In this document: positions 36,600 to 48,065 of the stretch, one piece after another
Position numbering within the stretch: the first letter of the stretch is position 1
How the letters are laid out: every line of letters starts with the position of its first letter
NCBI GenBank assembly: GCA_029582155.1
Contig: CM055898.1
Span: 35,084,955-35,148,954, forward strand
Direction of reading: 5' to 3'
Origin: Panopea generosa
Taxonomy: Eukaryota; Mollusca; Bivalvia; Adapedonta; Hiatellidae
Length of the DNA stretch: 64,000 bases
The notes under the pieces: generated by a model
Database searches by the model: none
Told to the model about the DNA's origin: nothing
What the model saw: only the letters and a program-made list of their open reading frames with translations
Made by a program: the position numbers and the translations under genes

Positions 36600-39500
36600 T
36601 ATGTGAAAGTCGAAGTAGAAAGTTTCATGCCTTTCCTATGTGCAAGTCGAAGTAGGAAATTTCATGCCTTTCCTATGTGAAAGTCGAAGTAGAAAGTTTC
36701 ATGCCTTTCCTATGTGAAAGTTGAAGTAGGAAATTTCATGCCTTTCCTATGTGAAAGTCGAAGTAGAAAGTTTCATGCCTTTCCTATGTGAAAGTCGAAG
36801 TAGGAAATTTCATGCCTTTCCTATGTGCAAGTCGAAGTAGGAAATTTCATGCCTTTCCTATGTGAAAGTCGAAGTACGAGGTTTAATGCCCTTCCATTGT
36901 GCAAGTTAAAGAAGGAGGTTGAATGCCTTTCCTTTGTGTAAGTTATAGTAGGAAGTTTCAAGCCTTTCCTATGTGAAAGTCCAAGTAGGAAGTTTAAAGT
37001 CTCTCAATTGTGCAGGTTGAAGTAGGAGTTTTAATGCATCCTCTATGTGCAAGTCGACGTAGGAGGTTTATTGCCTCTCCTCTGCGCAAGAAAAAGAAGA
37101 AGGTTTAATGCCTCTCCTATGTGCAAGTCAAAGTAGGAGCTCTAATGCCTCTCCTATGTGCAGGGTTAAGTAGTAGGTTTACTGCCTCTCCAATGTGCAA
37201 GCTGAAGTAGATGGTTTAATGCCTCTCCTATAAGCAATTTAAAGTAAAAATTTTAATGCCTCACCTATGCGCAAGTTGAAATAGGAGGTTTATTGCGTCT
37301 CCAATGTGCAAGTTGAAGTATATGGTTTAATGCTTCTCCTATGTGCAAGTTGGAGTAGTACGTTTAATGATTCTTCTATGTGCAAGTGGAAGTAGGAGGT
37401 TGAATATCTCTTTTATGTGCAAGTCGAAGTAGGATGTTTAGTGCTTCGCCTATGTGCAAGATGATGTATTAGGTTTAATGCCTCTCCAATATGCAAGTTG
37501 AAGTTGATGGTTTAATGTTTTATCTATGTGCAAGTTGAAATAAGAGTTTTAATGATTCTCCTATGTGCAAGATCAAGTAGTAGGTTTAATGCCTCTCCAA
37601 TGTGCAAGTTTAACTGGGGGGTTAAATGCTTAGCCTATATGCAGGTTGAAGTAGTAAGTTTAATGCCTTTCGGATGTACAAGATGATGTAGATGTTTAAT
37701 GCCTTTTCTATGTGCAAGATGATGGTGATGGTATAATGCATCGTCTATGTGCAAGATAAAGTAGTACATTTAATGTCTCTCCTATGTGCAAGTCGAAGTA
37801 GGAGGTTTAATGCCTCTCCTATGTGCAAGATGAAGAAGATGATTTAATACTTCACCTATGTGCAAGTCGAAGTAGGATGTTTAATCCTTCGCCTCTGTGT
37901 AAGTCGAAGTAGGATGTTAAATCCTTCGCCTCTGTGTAAGTCGAAGTAGGATGTTTAATGCTTCGCCTATGTGCAAGATGAAGTAGGAGGTTAAATGCCT
38001 CTTCTATGTGCAAGACGAAGTAGGACGTTTAATGATTCCCCATTGTGCAGGTTGAAGTAGATGGTTTAATGCCTCACCTATGTGCAAGATGATGTATTAG
38101 GTTAAATGCCTCTCCTATGTGCAAGTCGATGTAGGAGGTTTAATGTTTCTCCATTGTGCAGGTTGAAGTATATGGTTTAATGCCTCGCCTATGTGCAAGT
38201 CGAAGTAGGATTATTAATGCATTTCCTATGTGCAAGTCGACGAAGGAGGTTTAATCCTCTCCATTGTGCAGGCTGAAGTAGATGGTTTAATGCCACACCT
38301 TTGTACAAGATGAAGTAGTTGGTTTAATGCTTCCCCAATGTACAAGTTGAAGAAGATGGTTTAATGCCTCACCTACGTGCAAGTGGAAGTAACAGGTTTA
38401 ATGCCTCTCATATGTGCAGGCTGAAAAGATGGTTTTATACCTCACCTATGTGCAAGAGGAAGTAGGAAGTTTAATGCCTCTCCTATGTTCAAGAGGAAGT
38501 AGGAGGTTTAATGTCTGTCCTATGGGTATATGGAAGTAGTTTGTTTAATGCCTCTCCTATGTGCAAGAGGAAGTAGGAGATTTAATGCCTGTCCTATGGG
38601 TATATGGAAGTAGCTTGTTTAATGTCTGTCCTATGTGCAAGACGAAGAAGTAGGTTTAATGTCTCTCCTATGTGCAAGATAAAGTAGGAGGTTTAATGCC
38701 TCTCATATGTGCAAGAGGAAGTAGGATGTTTAATGCCGGTCCTATGGGTTTATGGAAGTAGCTTGTTTAATGCCTCTCCTATTTGCAAGAGGAAGTAGGA
38801 GGTTTGATGACCCTCCTATGTTCAAGAGGAAGTAAGAGGTTTAATGCCTGTCCTATGGGTATATGGAAGTAGCTTGTTTAATGTATGTCCTATGTGCAAG
38901 AGGAAGTAGGAGGTTTAATCCCTCTCCTATGTTCAAGAGGAAGTAGGAGGTGTAATGACTCTCCTATGTTCAAGAGGAAGTAGGAGGTTTACTGCCTGTC
39001 CTATGGGTATATGGAAGTAGCTTGTTTAATGTATGTCCTATGTGCAAGAGGAATTAAGAGGTTTAATCCCTCTCCTATGTTCAAGAGGAAGTAGGAGGTT
39101 TAATGCCTGTCCTATGTGCAAAATGAAGTAGATTGTTTTATGCCTCTCCAATGTGCAAGACGAAGAAGGAGGGTTAACGCTTCTCCTATGTTCAAGAGAA
39201 AATAGGAGGATTAATGCCTCTCCTACATGTATGTTGAAGTAAAAGGTTTAATGCCTGTCCTATGTTTATGTTGAAGTATGTTGTTTTATGCCTCTCCTAC
39301 GTGTAAGACGAAGACGGAGGTTTAATACTCTCCTATGTTCAAGAGGAAGTAAGAGGTTTAATGCCTGTCCTATGGGTATATGGAAGTAGTTTGTTTTATG
39401 CCTCTCTTATTTGCAAGACAAAGAAGGAGGTGTAATGCCTTTCCTATGTTCAAGAGGAAGTGAGAGGTTTAATGCTTGTCCCATGGGTATATGGAAGTAG

Positions 39501-39935
39501 CTTGTTTTATGCCTCTCCTATGTGCAAGACGAAAAAGGAGGTTTAATGCCTCTCCTATGTTCAAGGGGAAGTAAGAGGTTTAATGCCTGTCCGATGGGTA
39601 TATGGAAGTAGCTTGTTTAATACATATTCTATGTGCAAGACGAAGAAGGAGGTTTAATGCATCTCCTATGTGCAAGAGGAAGTAGGAGGTTTAATGACCC
39701 TCCTATGTTCAAGAGGATGTAGGAGGTTTAATGCCTGTCCTATGGGTACATGGAAATGCTTGTTTAATGTCTGTCCTATGTGCAAGAAGAGGTAGGAGGT
39801 TTAATGCCTCTCCCATGTTCAAGAAGAAGTAGGAGGTTTAATGTTTCTCCTATGTGCAAGATGAAGTAGGAGGTTTAATGCCTCTCCTATTTGCAAGAAG
39901 AAGTAGGAGGTTAAATGCCTCTCCATATTGTAAGA
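36600..39935 (+). repeat. 37-bp satellite, ~3.3 kb
   Basis: About 90 copies of a 37-bp unit: AAGTAGGAGGTTTAATGCCT then CTCCTATGTGCAAGTCG. Three zones are visible. At 36600-36960 there is a homogeneous subtype (AGTTTCATGCCTTTCC). The middle is mixed. From 38500 to 39780 a marked variant (TATGGGTATATGGAAGTAGC) recurs at intervals of about 74, 111 or 148 bp, giving a higher-order structure. Confidence 0.95.
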
Positions 39936-40396
39936 AATTCATGATTTCAACACCTATGCTCAAGTACAAGTAGCATTATCAAACGATGACACACATCTAA
40001 TGAAAAGTGTCCAATATCTTATCTTAATAGTATTAAACTTATTTAATGTGTTCAGTTTACTTTCATAGAATGTAGTAAATACACACAGTAAGACACGTTT
40101 TTATTCAACAATCACACCTTTATACAGATAATTTACATAGACATCTCAGTAGCTGGGATACTTAACATTGTTATACAACAGAATATAATTGCAAAATAAA
40201 CAGAGTCGAACTAGTGATGGTTATCTTGTTTATGTGCCAAAGTGCACCAAGGGTATGTTTGGTACGTACTACAGGTAATGTAATTGATAACAATAATGAA
40301 AGTAGACCGATGAAAAGTATAATGACAATATGGAGCATATTAAACTTAGCAGTGTGCGGCCTTATTTTACTGCTACAGTGCAATATTGATTAGCAA
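39936..40396. other. Unique sequence, no gene recognised
   Basis: A minus-strand 70-codon ORF (40171-40383) includes a hydrophobic run (IVIILFIGLLSLLLSITL), but nothing else supports a gene. Confidence 0.4.
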
Positions 40397-40526
40397 TCTG
40401 TGAGGACGTACCACCTGCAGTAGTTCCGTATCCTATTTCTTCTCACTCACACTATCTGTCTGTCTGTCTGTCTGTGAGGATGTACCACCTGCAGTAGTTC
40501 CGTATCCTATTTCCTCTCACTCACAC

Positions 40527-40559
<33 letters not shown>

Positions 40560-40562
40560 GAC
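40397..40562 (+). repeat. Tandem ~75-bp duplication with (TGTC)n
   Basis: GTACCACCTGCAGTAGTTCC followed by CGTATCCTATTTC(T/C)TCTCAC occurs twice. Each copy ends in a TGTC microsatellite (40457-40474 and 40528-40562). Confidence 0.92.
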
Positions 40563-40580
40563 TCTTTCTCTGAAATACGT

Positions 40581-40712
40581 TATTCTGATTTTACTGTATC
40601 TTCATGATACAACGGGTCCCCTTGTCTATCCTTTATATAGTGTGTGCGTAGTTATGAATCTTTAACTGGATCCTACTCATACAAGTTATCAGTACATGTA
40701 TGTAAATCGTTC
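40581..40712 (+). repeat. Diverged fragment of the 412-bp repeat
   Basis: Shares ACTGTATCT..ATGATxCAACGGGT, CCTTTATATAG, AATCxTTAACTGGATCCTAC and ATGTATGTAAAT with the 412-bp family. It lies 0.5 kb upstream of the MCO gene. Confidence 0.75.
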
Positions 40713-40870
40713 CTACAGTCCAAATCAGGGATCGTGTGATCGTATCCCCACTCGGCCACAGGCTGTGTTATGATTGTCATAGAATTGTCGCCTACTGCCC
40801 ACGAATCTCCAATCTCTGAATATGCCGAGAGGACACAGTTGGTGTGTGCCTTGTACTGAATAACCTTCAA
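40713..40870 (+). repeat. SINE-like fragment
   Basis: B-box-like GTGTGATCGTATCCCCACTC, then CACAGGCTGTGTTATGATTG. Weak tRNA-like resemblance only. Confidence 0.35.
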
Positions 40871-41241
40871 ATGTTATTCTAAACACTTGAAATTTAAACA
40901 ACGTCTAAGAATTTCTTAAATATTTAATTCCCTTTAGATATGGTATATATAACTGTTACTTTGAGAGATATAAGAAAATCAGTATACTGTAGACACTTCA
41001 AGTTCATCCAAAAGTCTAAGATATGATTTCCATAAGAAATTTGATTGTTACAATTTGAAATTGAAAGGAAAATTGTTAAAATATATTAATTTGTATTTTA
41101 TACATGTAATTTTACATTTCAAGTGTGTAATAGTTACCAATTTTAAAAAATGGTGTAAAAATTATATTGAGATAAAGCAGTTTTGTTTAGATACCTTTAT
41201 TGATCAAACTAAGATAAATGATGCAAATTGCAGAGTACAAG
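40871..41241 (+). promoter_or_regulatory. Upstream region of MCO gene
   Basis: AT-rich. A TATA-like GGTATATATAACT lies at 40942-40954, about 290 bp before the start codon. An acceptor-like AATTGCAG ends at 41233, eight bases before the ATG, so a 5' non-coding exon is possible. Homology with the 9.5-kb copy starts only at about 41237, so any promoter was not retained next to that copy. Promoter role is inference. Confidence 0.25.
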
Positions 41242-43054
41242 ATGTTCCAGTTACTTTTGCTAACGATGACCTTACTAGTTTGTTCAACGGCTGTCGCCGG
41301 TTGTGATATGCAAGATTCATCATGCGAATTCTTCCTGACAGTCGAATTAGGACTGACGATGATGAGTGGCCGAGAACAGAGAGTGCACATACCAAATGCC
41401 GATGGGAAAGTATACGTGTTAGGTGACGACACTAATGCAGAGGTTAATCCTGATCAAGTGATTCTCGCTGATGGCAGTTCGGAACCTCGTGTTGTCATTT
41501 TAGCAAATAACAGCATGCCTGGACCAGCTTTAGAAGTTTATGAGAATCAAGAAGTAATCGTCCATGTGACAAATAATTGTTAGGCGATTCAATTGCCATT
41601 CATTGGCATGGACTGGAGGTTCGAGGTACTCCATGGATGGACGGGGCTGCATTTGTTACACAATGTCCAATTCTTCCAGGCCAGTCGTTTACTTATAAGT
41701 TTAATGCCGGCTGGTACATTTTTCTGGCACAGTCATTTTGGAGGGAATATGAATATGGGACTCTTCGGTCCATTAATTGTTAAGAAACAGGAACAAGATG
41801 CTCATGAAGAGCATGTCGTGGTGATTCAAGACTATACAAATGATATCGTTGCTAACGAACACTTTATCAAAGATCGTATGGGCATGGTTTTTAGTGATGG
41901 TACAAAGTTAGAAATTATGCCATTAATTGACGGAAGCACAACTACTAAATACAAAGTAACGTCAACACTAATAAACGGCAGAGGTCGGTTAAATGACCAA
42001 ACCGGACACATAACAAATACACCTTTCACTGTTTTTAATGTCAAGAAAGGAAATGAATATCGATTCAGAGTTATCGGTGCCAATGTCGCTTTACATTATA
42101 TTGTTTCTGTTGACAATCACGTAATGAAACTTATTGCAATAGATGGTAACGATATAGAACCAATAACATCCGACGCTTTCACAATACATTCTGGTGAAAG
42201 ATTTGATTTTATTCTAAAAGCGGAAGCAGATGTCGGCAATTATTGGATTCGTGTGAATTCCATGATAGTAGGTGACCCTTACCCAGCTTTTGCAATTATT
42301 CGGTATGCTGGTGCATCAGCAGACGAGCCAATGTCATCGACAAAAGTGTGCTCCACTGGTAACCCTTGTAAACATGCAAATTGTCCATATGAATCTTTTG
42401 AACACACAATATGCCAACCTGTGGATAAGATGAAATCTCCTGATTTTACGGATCCTGCTCCGTCTGCTACACCAGGAAAACTGAAAGAAATATTTTTGAA
42501 ATTTGGATTTGGTATCAATCAAGGGATGAAAGGACATGTGAATGGTGTAAACATCAAACTTCCAAAAGTTTCCGCGCTCACACAGCCAAAAGAAATATCT
42601 GGACTTTGTACAGAAGCAGACGATTGCGGCGTTGACAAAGTTTGCACGTGCCTCCGGCCAATCAATCTCGAATTCGGAGACATTGTTCAGCTCAATCTAT
42701 TAAATATGGGATTTATCAATGCTATACACCATCCAATTCATTTGCATGGGTATTCGTTTCACGTCATTAAAATTGGATATCGTCCGACAAATGCAACATT
42801 TGCTCATATGGGCGACAATTTAGACATTGATTGTGGTGGAAATGAAAACCGTGCACTGTCTTACTGCAACAACGCTAAATGGTCTGACCCTTTATGGTAT
42901 GATGGTAATATTCCGGGTATCGACTTGTCACGTGCTCCGCGCAAGGATACAATAACAGTGCCGGCAGGTGGTTATGCGGTTGTGAGATTTGTGGCTGATA
43001 ATCCGGGTATTTGGTACATCCACTGTCACATGGAGCCCCACTTGAGCACGTTAG
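41242..43054 (+). CDS. MCO exon 1 (signal peptide, all three cupredoxin domains)
   Basis: Start chosen at 41242 because it begins the hydrophobic leader. An in-frame ATG 24 nt upstream (41218) would put MMQIAEYK before it and is not conserved in the paralogue. Frame 1 runs to 41580, frame 3 from about 41580 to 41715, then frame 1 again to 43054. The middle part (41716-43054) is open for 446 codons without a break and carries the second and third domains and two of the four copper motif clusters intact. Donor TTAG|GTAAGT at 43055. Confidence 0.92.
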
Positions 43055-46000
43055 GTAAGTTGAGATAGTGATATATTTTTATTTCATTCAGACAAGGTAT
43101 GCAATATTAATGCATTCGATTACCATCTATATGCACAAATGTAAATTCTTCAGCGGATTATATTGTATGTTGATAATATACAATAAATGACAGACGATAA
43201 AGTTTTAGAACCACGAAAATTAACATGTTTTAAATAGAGTGCTGGCCGCTTATACATGCACCAGAAGTTGCGGGAGCGATCGTTACTCAAAGGAGTATCA
43301 AAAGCAACACGCAGTATTCATTCTAATCAAGAAACGAACTCGATAGCGATTTAAAAAAGCCATTGTTTATTTAAAAATCGAGGTAAGATAAATTAGTACA
43401 AACTAAAAACTCAAGTTAATAATATATCTTTCATTCTTATTAAAGCAACACAGTGGATATAACAATATTGCGATTTACACAATTTCTTGTCTGCTCCCTC
43501 CATATGTAAACAACATGACAGACTTAGAACTATCATTGCACATTATTAATGTTCATCATAACCAAACGATGTGTCGCACCTAAGACTCTGTTCTGTAGCT
43601 TAAAGGTCAAGGTCATACTTACAGGTTTTAGGTCAGAAATAGATACAAAACTTTGTGTCCGCTTTTTATCTCGTAAATCCTTGACATAGTTTAAAATAAT
43701 GTGCCTCAAATGTTCACCATTGTCAACGTTCGATCTCACATCTATATTGGCGGACTCGACCTTATAGCCCTTATATGTCTATTTTGTCATAAATTTGTGA
43801 TCATTGAAAACAAGAAAATACCATTTCATGTTTTAACTGTAAAATTTTGAAAAAAAAATAAGTGTAAATTTTAACATTCATCCATCCAAAACATGAAATA
43901 AATTTTCCAATTGCATATGATACTACATTCCTTCATTGATCAGAACTATATCAGAAAAATGTTCTTATTTAAACTTATCTGATATTTAGCGTGAAGAAAT
44001 TTTAGATAACAACAGAGAGCGGAGTTTGGATCACATCGATATCGTCATTTCCTTTATCAGGAGTAGCTGTCCTTATTCGTTATTTTGATAGTGGCGTATT
44101 TTCACTGTACATTGTTTCAATATCTTTCATATTTTGTTTAAATCAAGTGGTATTAGTTATGAAAATGTCAATTACGTATAACCAAACGTTCCCATATTAG
44201 CAATCAAATTGAGCTTTCTGTATTGAAAGGTATGTTCTGTATGTTGTTGGCATACATACTACTTCAATATTTCATTATGTGTTTTGCGTTTAAAACTGCA
44301 GTGCACACATATATAACCGAATGGCATTGTTAGCAGTCCCCTTTGTCATTTTTATTAGAGTTTACTAGAATTTACCTTTAATTAAGCTTCAAACCATTAG
44401 ATTTATGCAGTTTCAACTTATATAAACAATAATAATCGGAAGCAAAACTGATTTCCTATCGTAAAATACCAGGTTAAAAAACAAAATTAAAACTAGATTG
44501 GTCATTTTATCCAGAAAGCCGTATCAAGCACAGACGAGTTAGAACGAAAACCCTATCAGCACGCGAAGAAAACTGTATCAGTAAATTTTAACAATTAATT
44601 TAAAACTATAACGCAAACTTTTTGAAATCAATAACATGTGTAAGTGTTAGCGATAAAACATCAATGATCAACAATTACTGTTGTATATCGGGCCTGAGGC
44701 CTTTATTTACTCAATAAAACATCTTGTATCTTGTTAGTGTTAGCGGTAACAAACAACAAAGTCCACCGCTTATACACCATATACACCGCACAATATGTTC
44801 CAATACATTTTCATGGTAATTCACATTTAAAAACTGAAATAGTTTTATTTTACATATCTGTATGCAATTACCTATCGTGAATTGTAACAACAATTATATC
44901 GAACTATGTACTATTTGCTCATTTACCGTCTCGGTCGAAAACATGAATCACAAAATTGGTATATCCACTGTGCGCAAGTATAACGAATGTCGTCTTACAG
45001 TATATGTCGTCAGGTCTTCAATAAGTTATGTTCCGGTTCTTCATTTCAGAATAATTGTTGTTGTTACAGAGAATTCAATTATATATAAGCGTTCATGTGA
45101 GATCCTCTAGATGAAACAAACGATTAGCTGGTTATAAGTGTCAATGTCGATTGTCGACATATGTATATTATTTCATGAGAGGTCATCAGACTAAGCACGG
45201 GATCGAATCCGCGACCTCTATTGTTAGGGATCAGCACTCTATCCACTGCACTTCCGCTCCGCCATACGAAACTGAATTACCATGACTAATAGTATTGATT
45301 GATTTTATATATTAACTAATAAAGAAAGACTATCAAACAAAACATTAAATATGCATCTTTTAATGAAACCATTATATTTAACACTGTTGGACAATAAGAA
45401 ACGATTTTCTATGCAGTGAACACTACATTGGTATATAATGTAATTCATTGTAAATATATATTTAATTTCGTCAGGAATGGGTGTTCTCTTCAACGATTCA
45501 TTTCCGCAGATCCCAACCCCTCCAAAAGGTTTTCCTGAATGTCGGGATTTTCCTGCCCCAGCATGGTTGTCAGGTTCTGATGAGGACATGGCTATAACTA
45601 CTCCAGGGACTGGTGACACAGGTCAGTTAGGTACTGACAAGAATTGCTCCTCAGGTAGGTGTTTCCTTTATAAATGTTTTGTAAGAGTCGCTAGCTATTA
45701 TGTTATTTACACGTTTGTGATGTCGATCAAACCATTGTTGGACCTCACGTTTCACAAAACGCATTTTTTTTCTCAAACGAATTTCACTTAATAGAAAGTA
45801 TCGTGAAGTTATGGACATTTTTGTAAAAGTAAACGTTATCATATAATAATTATATTGTTTTAATTAACCGTAAAATGAAATCAGTCCGTCCATTCGTTTT
45901 TCTTTCCGCTCTGCTGGTTTGTCTGTCTTTCTCTATGACATTCCATTCTACCATCAGTCATTCCCTCGGTCAGTTGGATAACATGAGTAGCTGCTGACCT

Positions 46001-46720
46001 ACAGTAACATTGTAAATTAATGCACTGTTTCTAAAAGCGGCGGAAAACGTGGGAGTGAGTGGGTGGAATGAGTGATTTATTGTAGATTCGTCAGAGATTT
46101 TCGCTTGGAGAGGCGCTGTGTACCGGATTAAAGTCCTCCACCTATGACTGTTGATTCGAAGGCTTCATCGAAGGCATTGTCCACCGCAGTATACACATAC
46201 ACTCTTGTTTCTCGAATTTAGTGTATCTTTATTATATAGGAGAACACAGGATCCCATTTTGGCGATGTAATATGCTTGTGATGGCGTCAGGTTGTAATTT
46301 ACTAAACATAATTATTATCATTCTGTATTTAATTGTTTGTTTTGTTTTAATTTTGCTGTTGTGATACCTTTTGAAAACTACATCTGCTGTCAGACATCGA
46401 CTGTATGTTCTTAATTAATTTTAAGCCAGCGCATAACAATCATTCAGTCATAGCTTACCACTCCAAGATATGATTATTGATTCTTGGTTATTTGCTTTAT
46501 CATATAAATCCCTAATTGGCGGTAGGGATAAATGTACTGATAATCACCAAATGCTTTTAAAATATATTTTACAGATGCACTTTTCAAACCAGAAGAATTC
46601 TGGGGTATGTTCGGAGCATTGTTGTTCGTGATCCTTCTACAGTTCATGATATCTGCAGGATGCCTATTGAGAAAGCAAAGAAACAACCTCAAGCTCGATA
46701 TGGGAAGATTCACAAATTGA
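41242..46720 (+). CDS. Laccase-like multicopper oxidase, C-terminally anchored; frameshifted copy
   Basis: Three-domain multicopper oxidase, which oxidises phenolic or metal substrates at a type-1 copper and reduces O2 to water at a trinuclear cluster. Coding exons: 41242-43054, 45475-45654, 46575-46720 (about 712 codons, GT-AG introns in phase 1). Signal peptide about 1-20 ([20 protein letters not shown]). Copper motifs in order: HWHG (His121, 123), WHSH (163, 165), HPIHLHG (497, 500, 502), HCHMEPH (594-600). The C-terminus has one helix (about 677-696) and a basic tail, so the enzyme would be membrane-tethered with its active site outside. Defect: one base is missing at about 41579 and five at about 41715, relative to the paralogue and the family. 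The HWHG segment therefore lies in another frame, and straight reading meets TAG at 41581-41583. Either this is a young pseudogene or allele, or the assembly has errors. AATAAA follows at 46859. Confidence 0.93.
43234..43385 (+). repeat. Old tRNA-derived SINE (shared)
   Basis: Orthologous by position to 10821-10960 in the other copy: GTGCTGGCCGCTTATACATG, then ACTCGATAGCGATTTA. Confidence 0.55.
45180..45268 (-). repeat. Old tRNA-derived SINE, minus strand (shared)
   Basis: B-box complement in GGGATCGAATCCGCGACCTC and head CTCTATCCACTGCACTTCCG. Matches 11300-11395. Confidence 0.65.
45475..45654 (+). CDS. MCO exon 2
   Basis: 180 nt between TTTCGTCAG and G|GTAGGT. Reads [20 protein letters not shown] then [12 protein letters not shown] and a Ser/Thr/Gly-rich linker to the membrane anchor. 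It begins with the Met expected to be the axial ligand of type-1 copper. Conserved in the first nine codons of the pseudogene. Confidence 0.9.
45655..46574 (+). other. MCO intron 2
   Basis: GTAGGT...TTTTACAG. About 46080-46220 is homologous to 12120-12270 in the pseudogene (GGAGGCGCTxT..., CTTGTTTCTCG). No other feature. Confidence 0.85.
46575..46720 (+). CDS. MCO exon 3 (transmembrane anchor and tail)
   Basis: Reads [16 protein letters not shown], a hydrophobic helix, then [18 protein letters not shown] and stop. The basic residues after the helix predict a short cytoplasmic tail (type I topology). Confidence 0.92.
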
Positions 46721-46858
46721 AGAAGGACATAATTCTTCGAAGTTAACGTATTGACAACAGAGAATTATTATTTATTCTCTTCTCTCCTAACAGTTTCTAT
46801 ATATATATTACTATATGATTTGTCCATGAGCTTTGTTAAAACTAAAACGGCACCAAAG

Positions 46859-46864
46859 AATAAA
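46859..46864 (+). terminator. MCO poly(A) signal
   Basis: AATAAA 139 bp after the stop. The pseudogene has AATAAA in a similar context, so the site lies inside the duplicated block. Confidence 0.55.
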
Positions 46865-46889
46865 AAATAATAGGAATCTTAGGTTGAAG

Positions 46890-47012
46890 GTTCGGATAGA
46901 AAAAACCGTCCCGACGGATAACTATTTTTTTTTGTGTGTGTGGTAACGAGACTGCCGAGGTACCCCAAAAAATAGTTATCCCAAGGGACGGAATTTTCTA
47001 TCTGAACCGTAA
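46890..47012. mobile_element. Inverted-repeat (MITE-like) hairpin
   Basis: The left arm GGTTCGGATAGAAAAAACCG, continuing CCCGACGGATAACTATTTTTT, is the imperfect reverse complement of the right arm AAAAAATAGTTATCCCAAGG..TTCTATCTGAACC. Stem ~42 bp, loop ~35 bp. No convincing target duplication. Confidence 0.6.
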
Positions 47013-47089
47013 AAGTTAAGTTTTTATTTTTTATTTTTCTTGTTTTCTTATTAAACACATTGCATACTTATTTTGGTATATATTATTAT

Positions 47090-47570
47090 CATATGTTTGC
47101 CTCGTATGTCTTTTAAGGAGGAATATACCTTTTAAATTATTTTCGAAATCAGTGGAATATTTGGTATGTAATGCAACTAGAAGTAATTTCCAATTTGAAT
47201 ATGCTTTTTTCTGCGGTAAAAATAACACTTCTTTACCTATGACGTCGTAAACATGACCATGTTTGGTCTTTTTGACGTCCCGATTTATAGCAGCAAAATC
47301 GCGTATTTGTCGACCTCAGTCAAGTTATACCGAATGTACAGAATCGAAACACATATTACCACGTACACATTTAACGGATATATGAATTTACATATGCAAT
47401 AATTACGACGAACGCCAAATTTTGAAAATATTAGCGAAAAACGGAAATTATTATTTTCTCGATTTTTTCGATAAATTGCTTCAAATCAAAATTACCAAAA
47501 AACAAACCGAGCAATTTTGGAATATTTTCAGAATATTTTCCTCCTTAAGACATCAAATTAGATATATTAC
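47090..47570. repeat. Sequence between inverted TCTTAAGGAGGAA motifs
   Basis: GTCTTTTAAGGAGGAATAT (47107-47125) and ATATTTTCCTCCTTAAGACA (47532-47551) are inverted copies about 410 bp apart, with patchy further symmetry outside. It could be an old MITE. Non-coding. Confidence 0.35.
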
Positions 47571-47929
47571 GTCATATGTTTTTATACGCCATGTCATAAA
47601 TTGTTTCAACGTCACAGTGAGGTAGGATGAACGCGTGGAGGGGGTGTAAAATCCGTAGGCATACCCGGTAAAAATACTCGGAAATCCTTGCCCGGTATGC
47701 TAGAAAGTTTTATACGATATTGCTTTGGGAGAGGGCTTATATTAAAGATAAATTAAATGTTTATATTTCACGGTTCTCAAATGAATGATAAACGATATTG
47801 CTGAGTAAAAACAGATGAGTTAGTCACAATGGTAATTATCAAGAATTCGTGCAACCTAAACCACTGTTTGTATATTATACATTTATGTCAATTATAAGCT
47901 ATATATCTCTTACCGTTTCTATGAGGTGG

Positions 47930-48025
47930 TTGATCTTTGTATTGTATCCCTGGTTTGCAATGTAGCTTGGTGCACTCGCCGTAATATGGTCTGTTTTTCA
48001 CAAATACTTATCCCTATATATATAA

Positions 48026-48065
<40 letters not shown>

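Larger units (their letters stand above)
43055..45474 (+). other. MCO intron 1
   Basis: 2.4 kb, GTAAGT...TCAG. It holds two old SINEs shared with the pseudogene copy and a possible LINE 3' tail (GGGCCTGAGGCCTTTATTTA, 44691-44710, minus strand). The remainder is AT-rich and unrecognised. Confidence 0.85.

Noticed and set aside
36600..39935. CRISPR-like regular repeats
   Set aside because: Units are contiguous and spacerless in a eukaryotic context. Satellite DNA.
41577..41783. Separate small gene encoding the HWHG segment
   Set aside because: It is the out-of-frame middle part of MCO exon 1, between the two indels.
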